A stretch of DNA of 64,000 bases, from positions 62,001 to 126,000 of the forward strand of contig NZ_BMXI01000007.1 in NCBI RefSeq assembly GCF_014651675.1. The letters run 5' to 3'. The DNA comes from Roseibacillus persicicus. GTDB lineage: Bacteria; Verrucomicrobiota; Verrucomicrobiia; Verrucomicrobiales; Akkermansiaceae. The notes under the pieces were generated by a model. It made no database searches, was not told where the DNA came from, and worked only from the letters and a program-made list of their open reading frames with translations. Within the stretch, counting starts at the first letter, position 1; each line of letters starts with the position of its first letter. Below are positions 1 through 13,406 of this stretch, in pieces. The translations under genes and the position numbers were made by a program.

Positions 1-365
<365 letters not shown>

Positions 366-401
366 CCTCCCCGAATAACTACCTAATACGAATTACGATT
401 T

Positions 402-4589
<4,188 letters not shown>

Positions 4590-4620
4590 GGGCTGAGGCC
4601 AATCGCTTCTCAGAATTTTC

Positions 4621-4654
4621 AATCCGGTTTCCGAAAGGAAACCGGATTTTTTTC
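4621..4654 (+). terminator. Intrinsic terminator of rpoBC
   Basis: A perfect 12-bp inverted repeat (4621-4632 with 4637-4648) encloses a GAAA tetraloop and is followed directly by a run of T residues. It lies 31 bases after the rpoC stop and before the next gene. Confidence 0.95.
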
Positions 4655-4691
4655 TGCTTGTGATTGAGGGTGATTCCCGGAATCTCACAAG

Positions 4692-6101
4692 GTGAAGAAA
4701 ATTTTTCTATTCCTCTTGCTGTCGGCCTCCTTGTCTTTGGGACAGGAAGATATCCAAAGTCTCTTGGTAGAGGGGATTCAGTCTCAACCCGACGTCTTTG
4801 AGCAGGTGGCTTTGGGTCAAGTTGGAGAGGCCAGTTCTTTCACTGTTTCCTTGGGGGATCCTGCTCTTACCTTGAAGGAAGGTTCCGTGTTTGACGGCTT
4901 TCGGTTCGTTGCTCCAAAGAATTCCGGGAAGCTGGATTTCGTTTGGTACTTCAATGCGCCAGGCCATTGGAAGGGTTGGTATCTCTGTCCGGTGGAAGGG
5001 GATTTCCGTCGGAGCTTCAAGAGTTGGCTAAAGGGAGACAAAGTCTACGAGGGCGTAGATGGTAAGGCTGAAGAGGGACGGCTCCGGATTCTCCAAACTT
5101 TGCAAGCGGGTTACTTTGAGGAGGGGAAAGAGTATGTGATGTGGTTTAGTCGCAACGAGGAGGGTGAGGACTCTCCGGTGAAGGGGAAGATCGCATTCAT
5201 GCCGGCCAAGGGGGAACGATGGGATTATGAAGCAATCGAAGACGCTCTGGGACTCGTGCCCCTTCCTGCTCTAGAACAAGTGAAAGCACTTAAATCAAAA
5301 GGAGGAGAGATCTTGCTTAATGAGAAATTCTTTGACCCCGCGTATGGTGCCGGACGGATCGACTCTGCTTTTTTCACTCTTAGGCAGACTAAAAACCTGG
5401 AGGGCGGCTTCTTCATTACGATGCAAATCGAGGTCCCGGCTTGTGAATCGGAGCCATTGATTGCTGATATAATCGAGACCCATGGACCTGCCGATTTTGT
5501 GCAGACCGCTGCAGAAGAAAAGAAACTCGCTGAGTTCAGAGGAGGTGATCCCGACGCCGTAGAATTGGGAAAAACGACTTATTACTACGACTATTTCGGG
5601 TTCGAAGTGATGGGAGGAAAGGTTCAGCGAGTGGTGTCACAGGCGAGTGACTTCTCAACGCTCAATCCTGAAAAAGAAGGGTGGTCCTATGGAGGTCTCG
5701 CGAAGCAAAATCTAACGACTTTCTATCACGGAGAGAAAGAAGTGGGCCGGCTCTACTATTTTCGAGAAGGCGGCAAGAAAGTGGTTGTTGCGGTGGAGCC
5801 TCCAGCTGGAAAGTATCGAAACAAGTTGGGAACCATCGAGTATTTTGGAGATGGACGATGGACTGAAACCAGTCTTTTTCCTGATGAGAGTGTGGCCCGG
5901 GTTTTGCGATATGAGGCTCACCAACTGGCGGGGCAGGCGGAAGGATTCTATCGGGGTGGAGGGAAGAGTTTTGTTGCCTCCTACCGGGCTGGTATCCTCG
6001 ATGGCAAACTCGTTGAATTTCGTGAGGATGGCACGGTCGAAAGAGAACGGGAGTTTGCCCAAGGCGAATTGATGGAAGAGAAAGAAGAGAAAGCGGAGTG
6101 A
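4692..6101 (+). CDS. Secreted protein of unknown function with MORN-like C-terminus
   Basis: A 469-residue protein of unrecognised family. The GTG start gives a short lysine-led signal peptide with a leucine-rich core, ending around Ser-Leu-Gly-Gln near residue 18, so export is likely. The central part has no motif I can name. The last about 90 residues contain spaced Gly-Tyr/Phe-Tyr-x-Gly-Gly and Asp-Gly-x-Leu-Val-Glu-Phe phrases like the YwqK/MORN-type repeats found in bacterial surface proteins. A lysine/glutamate-rich tail closes it. The gene follows the rpoBC terminator, so it probably has its own promoter. It converges with the esterase-like gene at 6128 with only 26 bases between stops. 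The start is not supported by a strong ribosome binding site. Confidence 0.75.
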   Translation: MKKIFLFLLLSASLSLGQEDIQSLLVEGIQSQPDVFEQVALGQVGEASSFTVSLGDPALTLKEGSVFDGFRFVAPKNSGKLDFVWYFNAPGHWKGWYLCPVEGDFRRSFKSWLKGDKVYEGVDGKAEEGRLRILQTLQAGYFEEGKEYVMWFSRNEEGEDSPVKGKIAFMPAKGERWDYEAIEDALGLVPLPALEQVKALKSKGGEILLNEKFFDPAYGAGRIDSAFFTLRQTKNLEGGFFITMQIEVPACESEPLIADIIETHGPADFVQTAAEEKKLAEFRGGDPDAVELGKTTYYYDYFGFEVMGGKVQRVVSQASDFSTLNPEKEGWSYGGLAKQNLTTFYHGEKEVGRLYYFREGGKKVVVAVEPPAGKYRNKLGTIEYFGDGRWTETSLFPDESVARVLRYEAHQLAGQAEGFYRGGGKSFVASYRAGILDGKLVEFREDGTVEREREFAQGELMEEKEEKAE

Positions 6102-6127
6102 CTAAAGAGTCCGCCGACATGGCTCGA

Positions 6128-9100
6128 TTATTCGTAGACTTTCAGCCGGATAAAGAGCTTACCATTGGCCTCTTCGCCCGGAGTCAGAATGACGGGAGTG
6201 GCGGACTCGCTTGTTAAAATTGCGAAGGGAGGATCGCTCCATGTGATGAGGTCCGTGGAGAGAAGGATTTCGTAGGACACTCCAGGTCGGATATTGTTGA
6301 AGTCGTAGACCGCACCAGCTTCGTCATAGCTCAGGGAGGGAAGCCCTGATGGGTCCTGCTGAAGGGGGTTCATGCCTAGGGCAAACTCCAGGAAGTTCAC
6401 GACGAGGTCGCCGTCGGGGTCGCCTTCGAAGCTCTGGTCATCGCTCGGGCCCCAGAGAATTTCGTTCTTCCAGAGATAGTAGCCAGTAGGCTCTCCTTCG
6501 ACCGTGATGCTCACGTTGGCGAGGTTCGAGGTCAGGCTTCCCGTGGATTCAGTGGCCTCGTAGGCGAACGAGTCGGTGCCCGCAAAACCCGCCTCTGGTG
6601 TATAGGTGAATGAACCATCGGGAAGGATGCTCAATGAACCATGGGCTGGGGGTGTCACCAAGTTGGTCGCGAGAGTGTCCAAGTTGAGATCGAAATCATT
6701 GGCGAGGACTCCACTTGGAGGAACTGTCAGGACGGAATCTCGCGCGACGGAGTAGGCATCGGAATTCGCTGTAGGAGCCCAAGCAGAGAGGCCAGGGAGG
6801 TCCCACGAGTCGGTACGGAAGGGGGCGGCGGGGAGGTCGCTGCTGTTTATTAGATTCACAGTATCGGCGAGATATGGAGCCCAAGCGTAACGCACAGCCA
6901 CGGGGTTGGGTACCGAGTCGGAGCGAATCAGGACTGAGTTCCCACTAACCGAGGAAGATGTTGTCGGGTAGAAGACTTGGTCTGACCCTGCGATTTCGAA
7001 AGCGGCTGGTCCAACTCTGCCACCAGTCCCCAGGCCGTCAGCATTTGTGAAGTTGATGGTAACGATATTGCCGTCGACAGACATTGAGTCATAGGTCGGT
7101 CCATGCGCTTCGATGGCTTCGCCGAGGGCATACTTTCTCGCAAGGAGAGCCAAGCGGGCGCCAATCGGTTCCTTGTCGGTGGGGTGAATGTTGTTCAGGA
7201 GCCCGGTATCGATGGAGACTGAATAGAAGGCGTTTTCCAACTCGTCTAGGGTATCCCCTTGAACCTCCCGGAACCAAGGCCATTGCTCCTGTCTGAAGGA
7301 AGGAAGTTGGACGCCGAGAAATGGAATGCTCCCTTGGTCGAATCGCTCGCGGTATTCCTTGACCAGTCGAGGGAAGGTTTCCCGATATTGCGCAATATTG
7401 TTAATCTCCCCGGCATTCGCTTCACCTTGATACCAGATGAAGCCTGAGATCCCAAAGTTCACCAGGGGGTGAATCATCTGATTGTAAAGTATGTTGGGCC
7501 GGGTGCGGATGAAGATGTCGGCATCATTATTACCTCTTGTCCAACCAGATGATAAAATCCCGTTGATCGCATCTTCGTTGGAAGAATAGCCCAAGTTTGT
7601 TGCCCGGGTAGCGACCGGTGTCCCCGCATTATATTCGCTCAAGCTCTGGTAAAGTCCGAGCATGCCCTCGAAGTGAGGAAGCTCCTCTGCCTGTTCGAGA
7701 GGAAGCCAGCCCTCAATGGAGCTGCTGCCATAGGCTGCCCAAATGATTCCCACCGGAGCATCAGTGGCTGCATGAAGCTGGCTTGCAAAGACTGAGCCGA
7801 TAGCCGTCCAGCTGGAGGCTGTGCTATTGGCCAGCCAGGCCGAGTCTTGAAAATCTGCCTCTGTTAGAGAAGCGTCCTGAGTGGCCTTCAGACAACGGAT
7901 TTCGTCGTTGCCAGCGATTTCATTAATGTAGGTAGTCTTCCAGTCCGCCATTTGGTTGAGGGTATAGACCATGTTGGATTGCCCGAAGCAGAGCCACACA
8001 TCACCGTAGAGAATGTCCGAGATGGTTTCGCTGTCCGAACCGTTGGTAACCGTCAAGCTGAAGGGACCGCCTGCAGGGTGAGCGGGGAGCTCGACCACCC
8101 AGTCTCCCTGTCCGTCCACCGTGCCAGTGACAGTGGAGCTATCCACGGAGACCGAAACCGATGTAAGTGGTTCTCCTTTTCCCCAAACTTTGACGGCTTT
8201 GTCTCTTTGCAGAATCATCCGGTCTTGGAAGGGGGAACCAAGTTGTAGTGGCGGTTCAACCAGAATGCTCGCCGTTGGTGCGGGATTGCTGGTGTTGTAA
8301 TTGCGAGGTTGAACGCTTGCATCCGCGTAGGAGTAAACCGAGATAAAGTATTCGCCACCCGGCACATTGATTGAGATGGGAACTCCTGGATAGAGACCGC
8401 TATGAGCCACATATCCGCCGCCTACGGAATAGCCGCTTCCGAAGTCAAGGTCGGCAGTGTAGTTCGTGCCATCGATTGGCAAACCTGGTGCAGAACCCTC
8501 GCTTATGATCACGAGAGCCCCGCTTGAGCTCACTTCATCAGTCCAAGAGACTGAAATCGTGGAAGAGTCTGCTGCCTCGATCGTCAGGTTGCTCGCGGGG
8601 TTGGGTTCGGTGAGAAAAGATGCTGCCGGTGAGTAGACGGTTCCTTCGGTCGAATTGGTTGCATATGCCGCGAAGTTATAGACCGTGGCTGGAGACAAGC
8701 CTGAGCGGGAATCGCTTACTGTGGTCGGGGTGTTGCTCACTGCGCCCAGGGTGGTGGGTAGATCTCCCAGGGAACCGCCATTCTCCCACAAGCTGGTGCC
8801 ATGTTCCGTGATCCCACTGCCTCCGGAAATGGTGGCTCCCAGGGTTGCGGCAGCTGTAGTGACGTTGGACACGACCGGGTTGTCGAGGAAGAGAACATTG
8901 CCAGCGCTTGCGGGAGTTCCCTGGATGAAATAGTTCATTCCACGACTGGAGTTCGAGTGACCTGAGGTCGTTATCGAGAGCCGCCCTCCGGAATTTCCTT
9001 CCAGATGCTGGAGGCGATCGGGACTGGTTCCGCTTGAGGGATCGTAGGTGAGGAAGAAACCAAAGTCAGAGTTTTCATTAACCAAAAGGGGAGTGGATAG

Positions 9101-9619
9101 CTCTAAAGTGATGAACTGATTGTCCCCGATGAGTCCATCGAGCGTAAAAACTTCGGTGTAGAGGGGAGTGACTGAGGTTCCTTTGTAAAAGGTGCTATCA
9201 GTAGCGAGATGGCCTTCTCCGCTTGTCCATTGAGCCGAGGTTCCCTCGAAGATTCTCAGAGTTAGTGAGTCGTTTGCAAAGGTCGCGGCGACGTCTTTTT
9301 GAAAAGTAATGGCAGAGATCTCGAAAGCCGTGCCCGTTCCTTCTCCCAAGCTGAATAGCTGACCTCTCGCATGGTTTGCGTTACCGGTAATGGGGGCGGG
9401 CGCAGTGTTGGTGAGAGGGAAGAGCGAGGTGTTGATCAGTCCTCCACTCACGGAGTCTAAGATTTCGCTATTGGGAGCCGAGCCGGATATGATGACATCC
9501 GCTGCCGCAGGAGTGAAAGGTGCTGATAGAGCGAGTATCATCGCGAGGACCTGAAAATGGGGGGCAGAGCTTAGGATGTCCTTTAGGTCTATCAGTTTGT
9601 TTGGGAGAGTGGGATTCAT
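6128..9619 (-). CDS. Large secreted SGNH esterase, sialate O-acetylesterase-like, with Ig-like domains
   Basis: A multidomain extracellular carbohydrate esterase of about 1163 residues. The frame is open to 9865, but ATG at 9619 puts a hydrophobic export segment ending at AAA-DV near residue 40, so I prefer it. Order: an N-terminal beta domain (about 40-235), one or two fibronectin/Ig-like modules, a SGNH hydrolase core, a cadherin/VCBS-like Ig module (about 950-1035), and a verrucomicrobial C-terminal beta module. In the core, GQSNM carries the candidate nucleophile Ser548. The GxIWYQGEAN block and His812 in NNIHPTDK complete the family pattern of sialate O-acetylesterases, which remove acetyl groups from sugars. 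The N-terminal domain is closely similar to the short PEP-CTERM protein at 12466-13233. No PEP-CTERM tail is seen here. Substrate is inferred only from family. Confidence 0.88.
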   Translation of the reverse strand: MNPTLPNKLIDLKDILSSAPHFQVLAMILALSAPFTPAAADVIISGSAPNSEILDSVSGGLINTSLFPLTNTAPAPITGNANHARGQLFSLGEGTGTAFEISAITFQKDVAATFANDSLTLRIFEGTSAQWTSGEGHLATDSTFYKGTSVTPLYTEVFTLDGLIGDNQFITLELSTPLLVNENSDFGFFLTYDPSSGTSPDRLQHLEGNSGGRLSITTSGHSNSSRGMNYFIQGTPASAGNVLFLDNPVVSNVTTAAATLGATISGGSGITEHGTSLWENGGSLGDLPTTLGAVSNTPTTVSDSRSGLSPATVYNFAAYATNSTEGTVYSPAASFLTEPNPASNLTIEAADSSTISVSWTDEVSSSGALVIISEGSAPGLPIDGTNYTADLDFGSGYSVGGGYVAHSGLYPGVPISINVPGGEYFISVYSYADASVQPRNYNTSNPAPTASILVEPPLQLGSPFQDRMILQRDKAVKVWGKGEPLTSVSVSVDSSTVTGTVDGQGDWVVELPAHPAGGPFSLTVTNGSDSETISDILYGDVWLCFGQSNMVYTLNQMADWKTTYINEIAGNDEIRCLKATQDASLTEADFQDSAWLANSTASSWTAIGSVFASQLHAATDAPVGIIWAAYGSSSIEGWLPLEQAEELPHFEGMLGLYQSLSEYNAGTPVATRATNLGYSSNEDAINGILSSGWTRGNNDADIFIRTRPNILYNQMIHPLVNFGISGFIWYQGEANAGEINNIAQYRETFPRLVKEYRERFDQGSIPFLGVQLPSFRQEQWPWFREVQGDTLDELENAFYSVSIDTGLLNNIHPTDKEPIGARLALLARKYALGEAIEAHGPTYDSMSVDGNIVTINFTNADGLGTGGRVGPAAFEIAGSDQVFYPTTSSSVSGNSVLIRSDSVPNPVAVRYAWAPYLADTVNLINSSDLPAAPFRTDSWDLPGLSAWAPTANSDAYSVARDSVLTVPPSGVLANDFDLNLDTLATNLVTPPAHGSLSILPDGSFTYTPEAGFAGTDSFAYEATESTGSLTSNLANVSITVEGEPTGYYLWKNEILWGPSDDQSFEGDPDGDLVVNFLEFALGMNPLQQDPSGLPSLSYDEAGAVYDFNNIRPGVSYEILLSTDLITWSDPPFAILTSESATPVILTPGEEANGKLFIRLKVYE

Positions 9620-9850
9620 GCAGGATTGAATTTTGGAACGAGCGAACGGGATGAGGTTGTTCGCAATTGGAGTGGAAAGGGGGAAGAAGTTAAGTAGGGA
9701 AGACCACTTGTCCAAAAATTTTGGATTGGGTGGGAAGCAATGAGCGGGCAGCCAGGGTGTCCGCAAGCGGTTGGGGAGGAGTCGAGTGGGATAAAGGGGA
9801 AAGGAGGCAACTCCTCGGGAATTGGACGGAGCGGCCTTCGCTATGAATTC

Positions 9851-9882
9851 AAGCGCCTTTCCCATGAGCGGGAAAGGCGCTT
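9851..9882 (-). terminator. Strong hairpin, possible terminator of the LamG gene
   Basis: A perfect 13-bp inverted repeat (9851-9863 with 9870-9882) with a 6-base loop lies between the esterase-like and LamG genes. No T run follows on either strand, so it may be a processing or stabilising hairpin, or a weak terminator. Confidence 0.5.
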
Positions 9883-9935
9883 GTCGAAATGAGGTCTACC
9901 AGACATCTGGGAAGTGATGTCTGAAAGCCAGGCAA

Positions 9936-12125
9936 TCAATTAATACTCTCAACCCGATAATATTCGGCGAGATTGCCAATTCCAGGGACGGTGGCAGAAC
10001 CTGTGCCGTCAGGTGCGGTGAAAATCGTGACGTTTGTTGGTTCAAAAGTAACGAGATCTTCAGAAAAATAGATTTCATACTCGGTCTCGGGTGAAGCCAT
10101 AATTTCAATCGTGAAGTCGATTCCCAAGGCTCCAGGATCAGCGGACCAGTCTGTGATCTCAATCGGCCCCGGAGGGCTGTCGACGATGACAGTCACAAAT
10201 TTGGTAAAGGGACCGCCAGGGCCAGCAACTTTCAACTCGTAGGTCGTGGTGCTTGCCGGGCTCAACGTCACGCTGGTTTCAGTCATGGTGGTTGTTTCAG
10301 TCCCGTCGTCTAGAGAAACCCCCGTCGCGGAATCGCCAACTTTCCAGCTGAGCGTCACAGACTCGCCAAGAGTGATGGTCTCTGCATCAGCGTTGAAACC
10401 AAGTAGTGGGTCAGCTCCTGCGATAAATGCTGTCGCATGAGTTTCAATTTGTGTGGGCGTGAGTGCTTCTTCAAAGACTGCCGTTTCGTCCAGCCAGTCC
10501 AGCCAGGAAGGGTCTCCAAGAATCTGAGTCGCTCCAATCACCCAGTTGCCTACATTTGGTCCAACAGTCCCTACGGTGACGGGAGTGCCGTAGAGTTCTC
10601 CATCGATATAGATGGCCGCTTCGCCGCCTCCATTGACCTCATCCGCAGTAAAGACGTAATGGACGAGACAGCTGGTGTCGCTGGGGAAGGCATCAATCTC
10701 CGTCAAGTTGTCGAGAGTTCCATCGATGAAGGTTCTGAACCTTTCGTGCTTGCCAAAGATACTTGCTCCGCTTCCTGTTCCATTGGTCATGGAAAGAAGG
10801 TTTCTCGTGTTCGCATTGGGAACAGTTCCCGATACATTGAGAACGGAGACAAAGGAGAAGCTCGCGCTCATCTCGGAGGTCGCAGGGGAGAGAATGTATC
10901 TCGCGCCTGACGAAGGGCTGAAGTCCGCTGCATTCTGCATTCCGCCGGGAGCCGGGCTGGTTCCGAAGGTCAAGCTTTCGGAAAAGTCGTTGGTGTGGAA
11001 ACCATTTCCCGAGGAGTCCCGCAGGAAGGTCGTGCCAGTCTCTTCTTCATAACGGTAGTAGAACAATGGAGAGTCTGCCTTGATGGCCAGGCTGAAGGCG
11101 TTGTCGGCGGCTTCCTCTGCGGGGTCGATCACGGTGACCTCGGTGCTCTCGCTCAATGGCGCGGGAATCCCGGAACGAGATGCGGTAACCGTGTAAGTGC
11201 TCAAATCCATCGGAGGAGCTTCGGTGAAGACCACGATTCCGTCGTTGTCAGTGTCCAACGCCAACAAATCCACCGCAGAGTTGGCAGGGGTATCCAATGT
11301 CGCAGTGGTAGCTGATGCATCGAAGGTAATGTTAAAGTCCACGGGGACGCTGAGGTCGTAGACTGCAGCGGCAGTGGTGATCGTGGGAGCATCAAACTGG
11401 GTGCTATTGGTGGTCAGGGTGACGCTCTGAATCACGTTGTCTTGTGACCCTTGGGTTCTTGCTTTGAAGAAGTAGGTCTGCGTCAGATCGATAACAGTCA
11501 TTCCCGAACCAGAGATGGCACCGTAGGTATAGGTATAGCTTCCGTCTGGTCCAACATCGAGCACGAGAGTCTGAGCTGAGCCCGTCGCGAAGGTGATGGC
11601 ATTGAGCAAGGACGCCTCGCCAGACACCGCATCCAGATCCCACTCAATGAGACCTTCGTCGGCGGATCCATTCCTAAGGCCGAGGCTGAAGCCAATGCCG
11701 TCAGAGAGAGGGGTTTCTCCCGATGTGGCGAAGAGGTTGTTCTTTGTATCCAATTCGTCGGAGACCATCCCGAAGCTGAAGTGATTGGACGGATAGGGGT
11801 TGCCTGGAAGATTCGACGCCATGTCGAATGTCACTTCCAAGGTGAAGCCGTTACTCACGTTGAAAGAGTTCTCGCTTCGGAAAGTCGTGATTTGGCCGCC
11901 GGAAGTGGCAACGCCGGAGGAGAGACCCTCGTTGTCATCGTCATCATCATTCCAAGCAAAAGAACCGGAGGCATTGTTAAAGGTTTCGACGATTCCGCCT
12001 CCACCGGTTCCGTTGTTGGTAGTCAATCCGTCTTCGTCGAAGGAGTCTTCGTAGACAACCTGGCCAGAAGCAGGTCCAATGATGCCGAGCATCATAAGCA
12101 ACAGTTTATTTGATTTAGTTTTCAT
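9936..12125 (-). CDS. Secreted LamG/concanavalin-like lectin-domain protein
   Basis: A 729-residue exported protein with a signal peptide (MKTKSNKLLLMMLGIIGPASG). Residues about 20-245 form a beta-rich segment typical of extracellular lectin-like folds. About 345-580 is a LamG-like domain (FYYRYEEETGTTFLRDSSGNG through the IYIDGELYG and LDWLDETAVFEEALT phrases), a jelly-roll that usually binds glycans. About 585-665 is an Ig-like module (ITLGESVTLSWKV...STTTYELKV). The last about 65 residues are the C-terminal beta module common in verrucomicrobial secreted proteins (YEIYFSEDLVTFEPT...EYYRVESIN). No catalytic motif is visible, so binding or structure is more likely than hydrolysis. It lies between the esterase-like gene and the PEP-CTERM gene on the same strand, with about 315-340 bases on each side, so it may be transcribed separately. 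Confidence 0.85.
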   Translation of the reverse strand: MKTKSNKLLLMMLGIIGPASGQVVYEDSFDEDGLTTNNGTGGGGIVETFNNASGSFAWNDDDDDNEGLSSGVATSGGQITTFRSENSFNVSNGFTLEVTFDMASNLPGNPYPSNHFSFGMVSDELDTKNNLFATSGETPLSDGIGFSLGLRNGSADEGLIEWDLDAVSGEASLLNAITFATGSAQTLVLDVGPDGSYTYTYGAISGSGMTVIDLTQTYFFKARTQGSQDNVIQSVTLTTNSTQFDAPTITTAAAVYDLSVPVDFNITFDASATTATLDTPANSAVDLLALDTDNDGIVVFTEAPPMDLSTYTVTASRSGIPAPLSESTEVTVIDPAEEAADNAFSLAIKADSPLFYYRYEEETGTTFLRDSSGNGFHTNDFSESLTFGTSPAPGGMQNAADFSPSSGARYILSPATSEMSASFSFVSVLNVSGTVPNANTRNLLSMTNGTGSGASIFGKHERFRTFIDGTLDNLTEIDAFPSDTSCLVHYVFTADEVNGGGEAAIYIDGELYGTPVTVGTVGPNVGNWVIGATQILGDPSWLDWLDETAVFEEALTPTQIETHATAFIAGADPLLGFNADAETITLGESVTLSWKVGDSATGVSLDDGTETTTMTETSVTLSPASTTTYELKVAGPGGPFTKFVTVIVDSPPGPIEITDWSADPGALGIDFTIEIMASPETEYEIYFSEDLVTFEPTNVTIFTAPDGTGSATVPGIGNLAEYYRVESIN

Positions 12126-12414
12126 TTTGAATTGTGGGAGGGGGAGTCTGAAATCCTTCTCGAAGAGCGTGTTCGAGCGGTATTTGAGAAGGGTGCAAAG
12201 AACGGCGAATTCTTGGAGCCAGCCGCGCGATAGGTATGGGCTGCGTCTGATTCTTCGGCTTTGGGCACTCTCGAATCTTCATCCAGATTTTTCTGATAGG
12301 AGGAAAAGCGATAGGCTGTTCTCTGCTTTGATGGTTCTAAAGTGGGCTGGGGCAAGTGATTGTTTGTGGGACTGAAGGGGGAGAAAAAGAGGCGTTGTCA
12401 AAGAGCCTCTTGAA
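12126..12414. other. Non-coding gap upstream of the LamG gene
   Basis: No convincing gene is seen here. It should hold the leftward promoter of the LamG protein gene. Short open frames on both strands are low-complexity and have no export signal or motif. Confidence 0.5.
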
Positions 12415-12440
12415 AAGCCTCCTCCCAATTGAGGAGGCTT
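12415..12440 (-). terminator. Intrinsic terminator of the PEP-CTERM gene
   Basis: A perfect 10-bp inverted repeat (12415-12424 with 12431-12440) with a 6-base loop lies 25 bases past the stop of the leftward gene at 12466. On the minus strand it is followed by TTTTC. Confidence 0.75.
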
Positions 12441-12465
12441 GAAGATTTGATCGGAAGCTAACTTC

Positions 12466-13233
12466 CTAGCGTCGACGGCGGGCAAAGGCGAAACCTCCAA
12501 GAGCCAGGAGAGCGAGTGAACTTGGCTCAGGGATTGCGGTTCCAGTGATGTAGAAGTCCATCCCTCGCGTTCCCACTCCTCCATGTGCTGTAGTCGTGAT
12601 GGAGAATCGTTGTCCACCCACGTTCTGGTTCTCCGAATACCCAAAGCGATCGGGGTTAGTGCCTAGAGAAGGGTCATAGGTCAGAAAGAACCCAAAGTCG
12701 CTGCTTTCGTTAACAAGGATTGGAGTGTTGAGGACGAAAGTAACAAACGAATCGTTTGAAATGAGCCCGTCAACGGTGAACGCCTCGGAATAAAGAGGAG
12801 TGACGGTTGTCCCTTCATAGAAGGAAGAGCTAGCAACGGTGTGACCCGTTCCAGTGGTGAACTCCGTTTCGGTACCTTCGAAAACGAACAAGGTGATGGT
12901 ATCGGAACTGAAAGTCTGATTGCCACTCTTAACAATGCTAATTGCTGTGATTTCGAAGCCGGTGCCAGTTCCATCAGGGAGTGAGAAGAATTCGCCTCGA
13001 GCGTGATTGTTATTTCCCACGATGGGAGAGGGCGCGGTTCCGGTGAGAGGGAACAAGTTCGAATTGATGTTGCCGTTGGGGTTGAAGGAGGTGATGATGT
13101 CCGTGCTAGGCTCGGTTGCCGATACAACAACAGCTCCCGAAGCCGATCCCAGCATGGCGGCCGTAGCCAATGTTGTTGAGGCGAGTAGCCATGAATTGTC
13201 AGGTTTCTTGTGTAGGTTTTTCAGTATTTTCAT
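12466..13233 (-). CDS. PEP-CTERM sorting-domain surface protein (block A)
   Basis: A 255-residue exported protein with an N-terminal signal segment (about residues 14-33, ending SASGA). It has one beta domain (about 35-230) and a classical PEP-CTERM tail: IPEPSS, a hydrophobic stretch and a terminal Arg cluster (ARRRR). In known systems this tail is recognised by an exosortase that removes it during attachment or secretion; no exosortase gene is in this window. The beta domain shares long identical phrases with the N-terminus of the esterase-like protein at 6128-9619, for example NHARG, the SDFGFFLTYDPS block and the RG-M-F/Y-I-x-GT end. It is divergent from the regulator at 13407, with 173 bases between them holding a palindrome at 13314. 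Function beyond surface display is unknown. Confidence 0.92.
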   Translation of the reverse strand: MKILKNLHKKPDNSWLLASTTLATAAMLGSASGAVVVSATEPSTDIITSFNPNGNINSNLFPLTGTAPSPIVGNNNHARGEFFSLPDGTGTGFEITAISIVKSGNQTFSSDTITLFVFEGTETEFTTGTGHTVASSSFYEGTTVTPLYSEAFTVDGLISNDSFVTFVLNTPILVNESSDFGFFLTYDPSLGTNPDRFGYSENQNVGGQRFSITTTAHGGVGTRGMDFYITGTAIPEPSSLALLALGGFAFARRRR

Positions 13234-13313
13234 AAATTTGACAATTTATATGTGGTTAATTAGCAGTTTTTGAAACAAACCCGTTGGAGTGAACCTTTGG
13301 ATTAGTTCAAATC

Positions 13314-13335
13314 ACATCTGCTCAGTAGCAGGTGT
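13314..13335. promoter_or_regulatory. Imperfect palindrome, candidate operator between divergent genes
   Basis: Half-sites ACATCTGCT (13314-13322) and AGCAGGTGT (13327-13335) form a 22-bp palindrome with one mismatch. It is central in the 173-base gap between the PEP-CTERM gene and the regulator. A second, perfect 10-bp palindrome (CCCTGCAGGG, 13382-13391) lies 15 bases before the regulator start. Dimeric GntR-type regulators bind such sites, often at their own promoter; binding here is inferred. Confidence 0.45.
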
Positions 13336-13406
13336 AATGCCTAGAAGCTCAGTCTCGAGATCAAATTGTCTTGCCTCTAACCCCTGCAGGGTGATAGATT
13401 TCTCGC

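Noticed and set aside
9620-9865. Upstream extension of the esterase-like protein
   Set aside because: The 82 extra residues would bury the export signal.
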